In this document: piece by piece, positions 34,212 to 44,800 of the stretch
Layout: every line of letters begins with the position of its first letter
Position numbering within the stretch: the stretch's first letter is position 1
Assembly (NCBI GenBank): GCA_013141065.1
Contig: JABFRR010000011.1
Location: 62,001-126,000, forward strand
Origin: Bacteriovoracaceae bacterium
GTDB taxonomy: Bacteria > Bdellovibrionota > Bacteriovoracia > Bacteriovoracales > Bacteriovoracaceae
Reading direction: 5' to 3'
Length of the DNA stretch: 64,000 nt
Notes under the pieces: model-generated
What the model was told of the DNA's origin: nothing
The model's database searches: none
The model's input: the letters and a program-made list of their open reading frames with translations, nothing else
Position numbers and translations under genes: made by a program

Positions 34212-35429
34212 GCATTGTTTAGATTCTTTTTCAAATCCCCAGCGCGCATCAATTGATTCATTTGGATTCGAAGAAATCAAACCTGCTTTGAAACGATCAT
34301 AAAATGATCTGATATTCACTTTAATTGGCTTCTTTGAAGTCAACTCTATTGGAATTGAACATAATTGGGCCATGGAATTGAAAGCCTCTGTTGAATTATT
34401 CTCACCTATTAAATTCTCTAAACTAAGTATAGTCTCAGCATTTAATTCATTTAGTTGATTACTTCGAATAATCGATTTGAAGCCATTTCTTAGTCTTTCG
34501 ATATCTTGGATAATATTATTATCTCTTGATGGTGTAGAATATTCTTCATACTGCATATTCGTAAAACATTTTTTTGTGAGTACACCTTTTTCTTGTAATG
34601 CTAAATCCACAACATCTTTTCTGGTCTTTAAAGCTAGGCAAATATTTTCGATTCTTCGTTCAATATTTAATTGTAATGTGTCTTCTTTTATTTTGAGTCC
34701 ATCTTTTACCATTCCAAAAAAGCGTGACTCACCTAGTTTTACGAGTTGATACTGCTCAAGGGATTCATTTTCGCGAGAATTGCTTTTTTCTATAAAGCGT
34801 CTGAAACCAAAAGGTCTTTCTTTAAAAAGATGCAGTGGCATTCCCTTTCTTGATAACAGCGGACGAATGGCCCTTGGCTGAGTCGAAGAGAATAAAACAA
34901 AATCACCCGTCGGTAAAACTTCCTTTATTATGTAAACATGTCTAGTGTCTTCACCTTTAGAATTAATCCACCTGGTTATATAAAGATCCCCTGGACGAAT
35001 AGATTTAAGTGCTATTGGATAAGTGTTTTCACGGGCCAGTACTTCGGACCCACTATTTTCACCAATGTAAGCGATGAAAGACTTTAGCTTTTTAAGTTCA
35101 TCATTAGTTACCAGGTCAAATCGCTTAGTTTTTTCAGAAATTATTTGCCCGTCATTATCTTTAAATTCTATAGACAATTTTTGTTCATAAGCAAAGATGG
35201 CCCTAAGTGCAAAAGCGGCATCTGCACAATCCGTTTTGATTCCATAATAAGGACTATTGGGATTTGAAAAAATATCGTGGGAGACTTTTTCTTGAACCCA
35301 TTTTGAATACAATATTTCATGCTCGGGGCTGAAGTCGTAATTGGATTCATACACTGCAGAAATAGCGTTTCCAGAGAGTCCCATTACTCCAATTAAAAAA
35401 AGTGAATAAATTGATTTTTTAATACTCAT
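34200..35429 (-). CDS. Exported NlpC/P60-like or amidase-like protein
   Basis: The ATG at 35429 overlaps the TGA of the upstream gene. The 409-aa protein has a signal peptide (to SAV) and a segment typical of cysteine peptidase/amidase folds: KTDCADAAFALRAIF with a candidate nucleophile Cys, then IRPGDLYITRW and RHVYIIKEVL with a candidate His. This order recalls NlpC/P60 or CHAP domains that cut peptidoglycan peptides. The C-terminal half is helical and unrecognised. The assignment is tentative because the third catalytic residue is not clear. Confidence 0.55.
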   Translation of the reverse strand: MSIKKSIYSLFLIGVMGLSGNAISAVYESNYDFSPEHEILYSKWVQEKVSHDIFSNPNSPYYGIKTDCADAAFALRAIFAYEQKLSIEFKDNDGQIISEKTKRFDLVTNDELKKLKSFIAYIGENSGSEVLARENTYPIALKSIRPGDLYITRWINSKGEDTRHVYIIKEVLPTGDFVLFSSTQPRAIRPLLSRKGMPLHLFKERPFGFRRFIEKSNSRENESLEQYQLVKLGESRFFGMVKDGLKIKEDTLQLNIERRIENICLALKTRKDVVDLALQEKGVLTKKCFTNMQYEEYSTPSRDNNIIQDIERLRNGFKSIIRSNQLNELNAETILSLENLIGENNSTEAFNSMAQLCSIPIELTSKKPIKVNIRSFYDRFKAGLISSNPNESIDARWGFEKESKQCLVK

Positions 35430-36461
35430 AGAGAACAAGGTGTCGGACAAAGTCCTGTTTGAACATCTTTATCTATAAATCGACTACTCACTAATTCTTC
35501 AATAAATGCCGCTTCTGAATTAGTCTTCCAAGATGTGCAGGTAAACCTATCTTGACCATTAACTTTGATTTTGCATAAATTGTAGTCTTTAGGAAGAAGT
35601 AAACTTTCATCAGTTGGAATGAGATTTAACTGTGTTTGAAAAGTAACTTTTTTAAAACTATTTTCACGCTGTTTTATTATTGCACCTTCTCTAAACGAGT
35701 GTCTGACAAAACATCTCTCACTTCCTGAAACAACACGTGAAAAGCTTTTTTCAGATGAAAAGAAACTAGACTCAGTTGAGAGATTTTTAATAATTGTCTC
35801 ATCATTTGAATTCAAACAGACTAGGTCGATTTTATTGAGCAATTGAGAGCTGGAATTGTAATTAAAATTTGTAAACACGGATTGTGAAAAAATGACTTTA
35901 CCAGATACATTAAAATCAATTCTTTCTGGGTTTAAGTTTTTATTCACTATACATATATCTACAAAATACTCCGCTCCATAATAATCAGAACCAAAGTTAA
36001 ATTGCAAATCAGATCCACCTGCTAAAATCTTTGAACCAAAAATTGTTGAAACTTCATTGTAGAGAGAATTATTTGAAGCATTCAGAGTTTTCTTTAAAAA
36101 TAACGGATTTTCACTTCCATCATTATCAGCGACACTGAAGTTAAAAAAATTAGTCTTTTGATCTGTTCTATTAGTCGAATTCTCTAAAAAAGCGTAGTCC
36201 AGCGTTACAGGCAAAAGTTTCAATTTTTTTACTATCAAATTCACTGCATTTTCCTATGAAAATTTCTTTATAATCTTCTTTTTTTGTATATTTTTTAAAA
36301 TCAATTAATTCTATACACAAATCTTTAGCAATAGCTTCTGGCCCTTGCTCGATCACACATACTGAAATTTCTTTTTTTGAACACGATAATGCGTGGGCAT
36401 TTGATCCCACAATTGAGGCTATCCACATAAAGACTAGTAGAGACAAGCTAAATTTGTTCAT
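35426..36461 (-). pseudogene. Exported Cys-rich protein, frame broken at an A6/T6 run; paralogue of the gene at 36734
   Basis: Two overlapping frames: the first starts at ATG 36461 (AAGGAT upstream) with a signal peptide and runs to a stop shortly after ACNAGLRFF; the second continues from the region of 36190 to 35426. Joining them with one base fewer in the six-base run at 36186-36191 gives a 344-aa protein (…CNAGLRFLENSTN…). That protein matches the intact 331-aa neighbour in order: ACNAG(L/I)R, F(N/I)GS-YYGAEYFVDIC / LGSEIYNAEYFVDIC, and C-x-(I/V)R-(H/Y)SF. The joined product ends with ATGA overlap to the next gene. It may be a pseudogene, a phase-variable gene, a recoded gene or a sequencing error. 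Confidence 0.7.
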
Positions 36462-36733
36462 GGCCAAATATCCTTAATACCTAAAGGGATGTTGAAAACG
36501 AAGATCTAACAAATTTATAAAAAAATTCAAAGACTTATTTGAACTTAGACTGAGAATGTAAATCTTTCACAGTCTCATAACTTGCGAGTTTTTTTAACTA
36601 CCTGAATTCTCATAATTCTTAATATAGCCTTAAGAATTCTTTAGAATCTTTATTGACTTGCTTAGTCAGCCAGATTAAAGGACGCCTTAATTATATCTTA
36701 AATTATCTTACAACCCTCATATAGGAGATACTA

Positions 36734-37729
36734 ATGAGAAAATTGCTTCTTTCAGCTGTAGCGCTATTAGCACTATCAGCACAAAACGCTTTTGCGATCA
36801 ATTTAACTTTCCAGTTTGACGTCAATAGCTCAGGGCCTTCAATCTATGCATGTAACGCTGGTATTAGACACGTTGCTGCTACTAACGTTTGTTATGACAG
36901 AAATACAAACCAATCATGTACACCTGGTTGTGCAGCTGGAATCGTATCTCAATGTCTTGGTGGCTCAGCTCCTTCATCATGTGTTTGTTCTGGTGAAAAT
37001 TATGATTCAGGAACACAAGGAACATGGAGACTTGATTTCCTTCAAGCTAACTCAGCAGCGTGGACTGATAACCAAGTTCAAGCTGGCGCATCTACAGCTC
37101 ACCTTCTAGCTGCTACTGGTTCATCTTCATTTAACCAAATTACTCCTGGAGCTTTTCCAGCTCTTAATGCTTACGGAAGACAACTTAAAGACCTAACAAT
37201 CAACTTAGGTTCAGAAATTTATAATGCTGAATACTTTGTTGATATCTGTTACCGTGGCCCACAAATTGACTACAGACATAATGGTCAAGTTGTTCCAGGT
37301 TTAAACTTTGCTTTAAAAGCTAATGCAACAATCTTTGATATCAAATTAGCAGACGGTGTAAGCTACCGTGCTCTTTCAACTCTTCAAGTTAAAGCAGAAG
37401 CAAAATGTATCATGAATGATGATTTTGATTACTGTCTTGCTGACATCATTCCTGGTGAAACTGCTGGATGTGAATCTTCATCAAGCCTCACAACTCACAC
37501 TTATGGCAAAATTTCTAACAACGGTGTGTTTGTAGATATGTCAGGATCTGCAATCAACGTAGCTAAGTTAATTACTGATGCTTCAATGAACAGCAACAGC
37601 AATGTCACTCCACGTTTTTGCCAAATTCGTTATTCTTTCCAAGAAACTTCTAAGAAAATTAGAAAGTGGAAATTACAACAAGCAAGAATTTGTACATATA
37701 CTGAAATTTCTGAGCCAACTTTAGAGTAG
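36734..37729 (+). CDS. Exported Cys-rich protein, intact paralogue
   Basis: Protein of 331 aa with AGGAG upstream and a signal peptide (to AFA). An N-terminal Cys cluster (SIYACNAGIRH, CTPGCAAGIVSQCLGG, SSCVCSGENY) is followed by a beta-rich domain with EIYNAEYFVDIC and RFCQIRYSFQE. It shares these blocks with the broken gene at 35426-36461, which lacks the inserted Cys cluster. Third codon positions look more uniform than in the neighbours (many GCT, CTT, CAA), consistent with high expression, and a strong terminator follows 16 bp after the stop. Probably an abundant surface or secreted protein; function unknown. Confidence 0.75.
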   Translation: MRKLLLSAVALLALSAQNAFAINLTFQFDVNSSGPSIYACNAGIRHVAATNVCYDRNTNQSCTPGCAAGIVSQCLGGSAPSSCVCSGENYDSGTQGTWRLDFLQANSAAWTDNQVQAGASTAHLLAATGSSSFNQITPGAFPALNAYGRQLKDLTINLGSEIYNAEYFVDICYRGPQIDYRHNGQVVPGLNFALKANATIFDIKLADGVSYRALSTLQVKAEAKCIMNDDFDYCLADIIPGETAGCESSSSLTTHTYGKISNNGVFVDMSGSAINVAKLITDASMNSNSNVTPRFCQIRYSFQETSKKIRKWKLQQARICTYTEISEPTLE

Positions 37730-37745
37730 TTTTTTATATAAAAAG

Positions 37746-37775
37746 CCGGAGAAGAAATCCTTCTCCGGTTTTTTT
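37746..37775 (+). terminator. Strong rho-independent terminator
   Basis: Perfect 9-bp stem CCGGAGAAG / CTTCTCCGG, 5-base loop, then seven T. It lies between the intact Cys-rich gene and the next gene of the same strand, so read-through would be partial: a way to make the first product in excess. Confidence 0.88.
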
Positions 37776-37791
37776 AATAAAGGTAAATAAA

Positions 37792-39339
37792 ATGAGAAAT
37801 AGTTTTTTAATCATTCTCTTTTCATTATTCAGCTCTCCATCTTTTGCATGTGGAGTGAGTACTCCGAACTACGTCAATCTTGCTATCTCTACTATCGAAG
37901 AAAAAATATTCTCTTATAGTGTTAAAACTAGTGATGAGAAGTTGCCTGGTGCTTTTGTTTCGAACTGCCGTGAAACAGCACTGAAAAGACGATTTGTCAT
38001 GATTACTTTTGGCCCGGAAATGACTGGACTTAATGATTCAATTCGTGGAACGAATTTTGATAAGCAGTTTGCTGAAAATACCATTTGTTCAATAAAAAAT
38101 AATCCCATCAATGTACTTCAATCAATAAGCGCAGAAAAAGCGAACTTTGAATCTAAGTGGAAATTTATAAACGAGTGCGTAGAAGTTCATGTGACAGAAT
38201 TAGGATCAAAGCCCTTAAGTTTTCCTACCGATCAAACAGGTTGCACAATCAAATCGGTGAATTCCAAGAGCGCCGTATTTAATGGTGGTTTTTGTTTTTT
38301 AAAACCTAACCCAGACTCTGAATGGAATGTTTCAGTTACAGTCAAAGAAAGTTGTAAAAAAATAAATGGCTATAGAGACTCAGGCATTAACCTTCAAGAC
38401 CTAGAGTCCGGCGTAAATTTTTACACTTCTTCTACTTATAAAGACGAAATCAATGACCTTTCTGCTTTTGGCTCATTTGCCGTGAGACTATCAGTTAATC
38501 CCAGCCCAACATTGTTTAGGGCATCTGATGATTTTGGAATTTTGAGACCAACATTTCCTGAAGATTTTCCAGTTAACGACATCCACTTGGGGAAACTCGA
38601 AATTATCGATGAAGGTGAAAACGTAAAATACGTTTCACTTAAAACACCACTAATTGTTAACAATGTTTGTCAATCAATTGAAAAGAATGGATTAAAATCT
38701 TCAATCTGTGATTATGCAACTCCTTATGTGGGAGAAATTTCTCTTATCAATAGCAAAGGCCAAGTCGAAGCCACTTGGTTTGACGGTGGAATTACACCCA
38801 CTCAATGGCAAGGAATCTTAAACGGAGAAGGCTCAGAAATATCCAAAGAACTTCTGAGAAAAAATGAAACCTACAAACTAGAAGTCAGCTTTGCTGATCC
38901 TTATTTTGAATTTAATACCTTTAAAAAACGTATAAAAAGTAAATTTCAGGCCCTGACATCAGGTTTACCTGTCTTTTATGCTGGCGGTGGTATTTCTGAA
39001 ATTCCGGATCTGAGAGACCTCGTAGATATCAATCCTATCTTGGATATAAACCCAATAGGTGAACTTGATTTTAAAACAGGACTCGATGGTCTTGATAATA
39101 ACCGTAAACGCTTAAACGCCTATTTCTCAACGACACTTTATCCACCGATGTACACTCAGGCCTGTTCTCCAAGTACGGGAACATGTCAAAAAACGGGAAA
39201 GCCATTTGTAAAGTTTACAGCAAGCTTTAAAGTTGATAGCGATTATAAGATTTCTGAATTATTAGTTGAGAGAAACTCAAAAATTTTAGGATCTTATAAA
39301 AAGAAAATAACACAACAACCAGAAATGATTTGTAATTAA
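37792..39339 (+). CDS. Exported protein of unknown function
   Basis: Protein of 515 aa with a signal peptide (to SFA), immediately followed by CGVSTPN. Twelve or so cysteines are scattered through a beta-rich body. Near residue 400 there is a short internal repeat (RDLVDINPILDINPIGELD) preceded by FYAGGGISEIP. No recognised domain. It begins 23 bp after a terminator and 19 bp before the next gene, so it probably forms an operon with the latter. Confidence 0.72.
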   Translation: MRNSFLIILFSLFSSPSFACGVSTPNYVNLAISTIEEKIFSYSVKTSDEKLPGAFVSNCRETALKRRFVMITFGPEMTGLNDSIRGTNFDKQFAENTICSIKNNPINVLQSISAEKANFESKWKFINECVEVHVTELGSKPLSFPTDQTGCTIKSVNSKSAVFNGGFCFLKPNPDSEWNVSVTVKESCKKINGYRDSGINLQDLESGVNFYTSSTYKDEINDLSAFGSFAVRLSVNPSPTLFRASDDFGILRPTFPEDFPVNDIHLGKLEIIDEGENVKYVSLKTPLIVNNVCQSIEKNGLKSSICDYATPYVGEISLINSKGQVEATWFDGGITPTQWQGILNGEGSEISKELLRKNETYKLEVSFADPYFEFNTFKKRIKSKFQALTSGLPVFYAGGGISEIPDLRDLVDINPILDINPIGELDFKTGLDGLDNNRKRLNAYFSTTLYPPMYTQACSPSTGTCQKTGKPFVKFTASFKVDSDYKISELLVERNSKILGSYKKKITQQPEMICN

Positions 39340-39358
39340 ATAATTAGGAGACCTCTAA

Positions 39359-39904
39359 ATGAAAAAAATACTACTACTCGCTATGATCGCACTTTCTTTT
39401 TCAGTCTTGGCCGACGACATTGATGATATCTTTGTTCCCGGTGATGGTGAATTTAAATTTGAAAGATTCTCAAACGAAGGAATCCTTCTTTCAATAGACA
39501 GAGATGCTCGTGTTGCTTGTCACTCAAATGGACAATGTGTTCTTTCTTCTGTTCAAAGTGATTCAAAGGGATGGGAAGTTTCTTTTAATTTTGGACAAGG
39601 AAACAGTGTAAATTCAAATGGTGGTACAACGATTATTACTGGTGGATATGACTCTGGCAAAAATGACTGTAATACTTGTGATTCAATTAATTGGGGTTTA
39701 ACAATGTCATATAAAAAAGGACAATGTACTCAACAAGTAATGGTTCCAAGATCACTTTACTATGCCATGAACAGATACCTTTATGGTTTAATGCAAGAAA
39801 CTGGAGAGACTCGTAAAGGATTCACTCCTGCTGATGAAGCGATGATCATGTTTTATTCTACAATCATGAAACAAGCTTCTGCTAATGGTTGTAGTACTAA
39901 ATAA
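39359..39904 (+). CDS. Exported protein of unknown function
   Basis: Protein of 181 aa with AGGAG upstream and a signal peptide (to VLA). The mature part begins with an acidic stretch (DDIDDIFVPGDGEF), contains a Gly/Asn/Ser-rich middle (FGQGNSVNSNGGTTIITGG) and a CNTC pair. The C-terminal third is helical. A strong terminator follows. Function unknown; probably expressed with the previous gene. Confidence 0.72.
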   Translation: MKKILLLAMIALSFSVLADDIDDIFVPGDGEFKFERFSNEGILLSIDRDARVACHSNGQCVLSSVQSDSKGWEVSFNFGQGNSVNSNGGTTIITGGYDSGKNDCNTCDSINWGLTMSYKKGQCTQQVMVPRSLYYAMNRYLYGLMQETGETRKGFTPADEAMIMFYSTIMKQASANGCSTK

Positions 39905-39919
39905 GTTTTTTTAAAAAAA

Positions 39920-39950
39920 GCCGGCATCATTTGATGCCGGCTTTTTTTTT
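39920..39950 (+). terminator. Strong rho-independent terminator
   Basis: Perfect 9-bp stem GCCGGCATC / GATGCCGGC with a 4-base loop, preceded by seven A and followed by nine T, 15 bp after the stop at 39904. Confidence 0.9.
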
Positions 39951-40055
39951 GCCTAATACTGACAAGATTAATCAAATTCTCTTACCTAAATGGAAAAGTT
40001 GGCCCCTAGGGAACTTTATCTCCACACTCAGCTAAAATAAGATATGAGGATTTGT

Positions 40056-40841
40056 ATGAAACAATTAATTTTAGTAATGAGTCTCTTTTTTATTACCCAA
40101 GGGATATATGCCAATGAAGAGTATTTAAGTTGGCAGAAAATTGAAAAAGAATTCGAAAAACTAAATTTAAATACCAAAGCTTTAAGTCATGTTCAATGTT
40201 TTTTTTCAGAGCATGAAAATACAGTTTTCAGGAAGAAGGTTTCTTTTGATGATTCGGGGCTTAATAGATGTTCAGGAGACTCTTCAATAACCATAGATTC
40301 TAAAAGAATTTTTGCGATCATTGATTACACCAAAGATAGTGATGAAAAAAGAATGTATTTAGTAGATAGATTAACCGGAAAAATCACTCCAATGGCCGTG
40401 GCCCATGGAAGATTTAAAGCAGGTTTTCTCAATCCTCGCGTCTCATTCTTAAAAAATTCTGTTTCAAAATCAAGATACTACAGTAATGAAATGAATTCGA
40501 ATGCGCCATCATCTGGTTTTTTTATAGCTGGAATAAAGTATGACGGAAAATTTAAACAAAGTTTAACCCTGCACGGTCTGGAAGAATCTATCAACGATAA
40601 TGCTTGCGAGAGGGCAGTTGTTATTCATAAGCATTTATTAGTTTCTAACAATAGAGCCTATGTGCTTTCCAGTGGCTGCCCAATGGTCAGCAGAAAGAAT
40701 ATCGATCAAGTCATAAACGCACTTCGCTCAAAAGAAGACATAAATGGCAATGTTGAAAAAAATGGTGGACTGGTCTTTATTTATGGTGAACGTGAGAAAA
40801 ATTGGCCGCAATTAAGCTGTCCAGGCAGTTTTAATCTTTAA
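40056..40841 (+). CDS. Exported murein L,D-transpeptidase-like protein (YkuD_2 type)
   Basis: The ATG at 40056 has GAGG six bases upstream and directly precedes the signal peptide (MKQLILVMSLFFITQG to YAN). The 261-aa protein shows the order of the YkuD_2 (murein L,D-transpeptidase catalytic) family: SSGFFIAGIKYDGKF, LTLHGLEESINDNACERAVVIH and the nucleophile motif LSSGCPMVS, where Cys is the catalytic residue and the His in VVIHKH a partner. Such enzymes remodel or crosslink peptidoglycan. In a predator such activity can modify self or prey wall, but that is speculation. Confidence 0.8.
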   Translation: MKQLILVMSLFFITQGIYANEEYLSWQKIEKEFEKLNLNTKALSHVQCFFSEHENTVFRKKVSFDDSGLNRCSGDSSITIDSKRIFAIIDYTKDSDEKRMYLVDRLTGKITPMAVAHGRFKAGFLNPRVSFLKNSVSKSRYYSNEMNSNAPSSGFFIAGIKYDGKFKQSLTLHGLEESINDNACERAVVIHKHLLVSNNRAYVLSSGCPMVSRKNIDQVINALRSKEDINGNVEKNGGLVFIYGEREKNWPQLSCPGSFNL

Positions 40842-40942
40842 TAAGCTTTCGATTTTACGTAAAAGTTGAAGCAGAGAGTAAGAATTAGTATTTGTCACGC
40901 TCTGGTGATTGAGACTATCATACGTTCTTTTAAGGAGAACTT

Positions 40943-41425
40943 ATGAAAGCCTGCATTTTTGCTCTATTATTACTCTCATTATCAAGTCACGCCAGAGAAC
41001 AAATTTCAACAAGTATGCAAATCGAAAAACTTTTTACTCAATCAACCCTGCCTGACTTTGAACCTTATATCGGCGTTGCCTTGCCAGGTCGCTGCTTTTT
41101 CAAAACCCCTCAAGAAGTGCAAACCGCTTCAGTCTTAGTTCCTTCTCAACTAGAAGAAGGGTTCGTTATCGCCCCCTTATCTGCCGATAAAAGGGCAGCC
41201 TCTTTTTTTGATAAAATGTCCCACTCTGAAATCCTCGAGAGGTTTCCTCAAGTCCAGAAACTCAACCGTATCGTTCATTATAATGAAAATGAGGCCATAT
41301 TATACCGAAAGAAAAAAAATCAAAACTTTGAAGCGAGAATCAGACAATTCCAAGACTATTTCTTTGTTCGAGTCCTAATGGCGAATCAAGAAGTTAGGTA
41401 CTGTTATTACCGAACACTTTTGTAA
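40943..41425 (+). CDS. Exported protein of unknown function
   Basis: Protein of 160 aa preceded by AAGGAG, with a signal peptide (to SHA). Two cysteines (GRCFF and RYCYY) may pair. Mixed alpha/beta, no recognised family. Monocistronic by spacing (about 100 bp on the 5' side). Confidence 0.65.
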   Translation: MKACIFALLLLSLSSHAREQISTSMQIEKLFTQSTLPDFEPYIGVALPGRCFFKTPQEVQTASVLVPSQLEEGFVIAPLSADKRAASFFDKMSHSEILERFPQVQKLNRIVHYNENEAILYRKKKNQNFEARIRQFQDYFFVRVLMANQEVRYCYYRTLL

Positions 41426-41503
41426 TTTTTACAAGCTGAACGATTCTGATCCAAATTTAGGGTATCTTGAGTTAACGGCATCAAATTTTCGGGAGATTGA
41501 AGT

Positions 41504-41827
41504 ATGAAGTTTTTAATAGCAATTTTGGTTTCTATAGCTGCTTTTTCTGCTTTAGCTGGTGATATTTCTCCAAAAATGTTGAGTGAGATTGAATCGAGAA
41601 TTTCTATTCAAAAAGAAGAGTTAAATCTTAAGACCAGTGGTCTTGATATCGTTGATATAGTCGAAGGAAAAATTGTGGCTTCAATTATCATCAGTGTGGA
41701 AGACAAAATTGAAGAAGCAGAAATGCTGTTGGCTGAAATTGAATCCGATGAATCCTTAACAGAAGAAAACATTCAGGCAATCGTTGACTTACTTGATGAA
41801 GCTGAAGTTTTAATCGAATCAATCTAA
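41504..41827 (+). CDS. Small acidic exported helical protein
   Basis: Protein of 107 aa with GGGAG upstream and a signal peptide (to ALA). The mature part is strongly acidic and helical (EAEMLLAEIESDESLTEENI). No cysteines. Its end overlaps the convergent ABC transporter gene by 9 bp. Function unknown. Confidence 0.65.
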   Translation: MKFLIAILVSIAAFSALAGDISPKMLSEIESRISIQKEELNLKTSGLDIVDIVEGKIVASIIISVEDKIEEAEMLLAEIESDESLTEENIQAIVDLLDEAEVLIESI

Positions 41828-44800
41828 TTTATTATTCTTGAGTGAAAGTAGACGTCCTTGACTTAGTTCCATAACATAGTCGAGATCGTCTACTGTGCTC
41901 AACCTATGGGCAATTATCAATACAGTTTTATTTTTTAATTCGGACCTCAAGATCGCTTGAATTTTATAATCCGATACTACATCGATGCTTGCAGTCGCTT
42001 CGTCCAACATAATTATTTTTGCATCTAATAAGAGTGCTCTTGCTAAACAAAAAAGCTGACGTTGCCCTTGAGAAAGATTGGCTCCTCCATCAGACACCGG
42101 GGTCTCTAGCTCTTGTTTCATATTTCTTACTAATTCACTTAGGCCGGTTAATTCTAAAACTTTCCAAATTTCATCAACACTTTTGAAACTATAAGGATCT
42201 AGATTGCTTCTGAGTGTGCCTATAAACAAAGTTGGATCTTGCGGAATAATGGCCAAACGTGAACGCAGAGTTTTTAAATCAATTGAACTAATATCAATGC
42301 CATCAATTTTTATACTCCCTTCTCGAATCGCCATAAAACGATAAATCATTTGAAAAATTGTCGTTTTACCTGCACCTGTTCGACCTATTATTCCGACCTG
42401 TAGACCCTGCAGGGATTTCAAACGTAAGACCATTGATCACATCTGGTAGAGATTCATCATAAGCAGCATAGACATTTTCAAATGAAATTTTTCCTTGAAC
42501 TGGCCAATTTTTCTCAGCAAAATATTCAATTGATGAAGTGATACTTTTTTCACCGGTAATGGCCGTCATGAATTTTATGCGTTCAATTGATGTCATCTTA
42601 GATTCTAGATCTGAAAGAATGCGAATCCCCCAATTGAGTGCCCCCCAAAAAGACATTGAATAAAGTGTCACTAATCCGGCAGATGCTGGGCTTAAGTAAT
42701 GATTGGAAACAGAGTAAATTAAACTAAGAGCAGTTGCACCGGATATAATTCCACCTATCATAGGAATTCTAATTGAAAACCAACGATTCAAAAGAAAATT
42801 ATTAACAAATGCTTTTTGACTTTTTTCTAAATGAGAAAAGAACTGTTCTCGAAACCACGGAATTTTATTATAGGCCCTGATAACTGGAAGACCTCCCAGT
42901 GTCTCTTTAAAGTGTGCATACCTCGGAGACCTGAATATGGAGTCCATGCGCTTCACTTCGCGAGCACAACGTCTATAAGACAACTGAAACTGCCAATAGA
43001 CGAATCCTAAAGGAATGATGATAATGAGAATGATAGGAACACTAAAGATGATGAGAAATAAAGAAATGAGAACTTGAAATAAAGCTTGAATCGCCGTTTC
43101 AAAATTCCATTGTAACTGAAAATCTACTGACTCGAGGTCTCTTGAAAACCTTTGTAATAATCTACCTACAGGTGTTGTATCAAAAAATCGAACTGGTGCC
43201 TTTAGTACGGATTCTAGCATTCGGTCATGAAGTTCAATTCCAGCTTGTATTCCTCTTTTGAGCCAGAAAAGTTGATTTGCCATCTGTACGAGTAAACTGA
43301 TTAAAGCGATAGTTCCATAAATTAAAATACCTTTCATCGGCGTTATCGATTCAGAGTGAGAAGTAAACCAACTGAGCCACCACTGATTGAATAATGGAAA
43401 AGCCGTGATGGCGAGCACTCCAAAAACCAATGAAAACATAATTAATTTTTGATATTTCCCTCGTCCACCTAATGCTTTTATATAATCTATATAAAGTGAT
43501 GCCCTCACCGCTCCTGATTCTCGATCTTCATCACTCATTAATTGAGTGTTTAATTCTGCCACAGGAGCACTTTCAACTTTTGAAGTTGTTAATTGAGACA
43601 CTTCATTATTACTTGCTTTATGATGAGAATAAAAATGTCGAAATTCTAAAGAATCCTCTAAAAGTTTTTCAAATTTACCACATCCAAGGATCTCACCATT
43701 TTTAAGAAAGAGAACTTGATCAAATAAAGTTAGATTATCTAATCGATGGGTAACAACGACTCTCGTTTTATTTTTCCAGGCACCAAATATTAAGTGCTGT
43801 ACAAGAAATTCTTCAGTGTGAATATCTACTGCAGAAAGTGGATCATCTAATAAAATAATTTCTGGATTATGCAGATGACAACGGGCTAAACACAGACGTT
43901 GTTTTTGACCACCACTTAAATTAACACCTTTTTCTCCTAACTCTGTCATATAAGAACCAGGGAGTCTTTCTATATCCTCACTGAGACCTGCCAGTCTTAG
44001 GGAATCTAATACATCATGAAGTGAGGCGCTTGCTAGGCCCATTTTCACATTCTCTAAAATTGAAGTATTCATAATATAGCTTTCTTGACCGACATAACCA
44101 AAATTATTCGCTCTCACTAACTTGGTGCCGGAGTCTGCTTTAAATTCATTTAAAATAAGTTGTAATATCGTTGTTTTGCCAGAGCCAACTTCTCCCACGA
44201 TAGCGAGACTTGAACCCTTCTTAACTTTAAAATTACAATTATTCAGTAGAAAATTAGACTTCAAAGCACGGTAAGAAATATTATTAAAAACTATATCAAA
44301 TTCTAGTTCAGGAGAATCAACGTAGAGGTCTTTCCACTTATCGACTTTTTTTGAATTGAGAAAAATTCTGATGCGGCCAAGAGACACCCAAGCATTCGTT
44401 AATCGAGAAAGAACACCCGGCAGATGAGCGATTGGTTCTTGTAAGAGTCCAAATAATGAAACACAAGTCAATACTAGGGCCGGAGTAAGATTTTCACCGC
44501 GAAGAAGATGAATCCAAAGAGCAAAAAATAATACTAAAGTTGTAATGGCCACAAAACTTAATCCAGAGAGCATTTCAGATCTCGCTAGACGTTTACGTGC
44601 ACTGACTTCCTCACTTCTAACAACTCCAACTTGTTTAATTATTTCTTCTTCCCATACGAAATATTTAACTAATCTCATTGATTGTAATACTTGTCCCATT
44701 AAAGTGACTCTCTCGTCTCTTTTTTTCATTAAAATTTCTTCAAGCGACATAAAGCTTTTAGCAATTTTTCTTGTGATGGGAGTTAAGATTCCAATGATGA

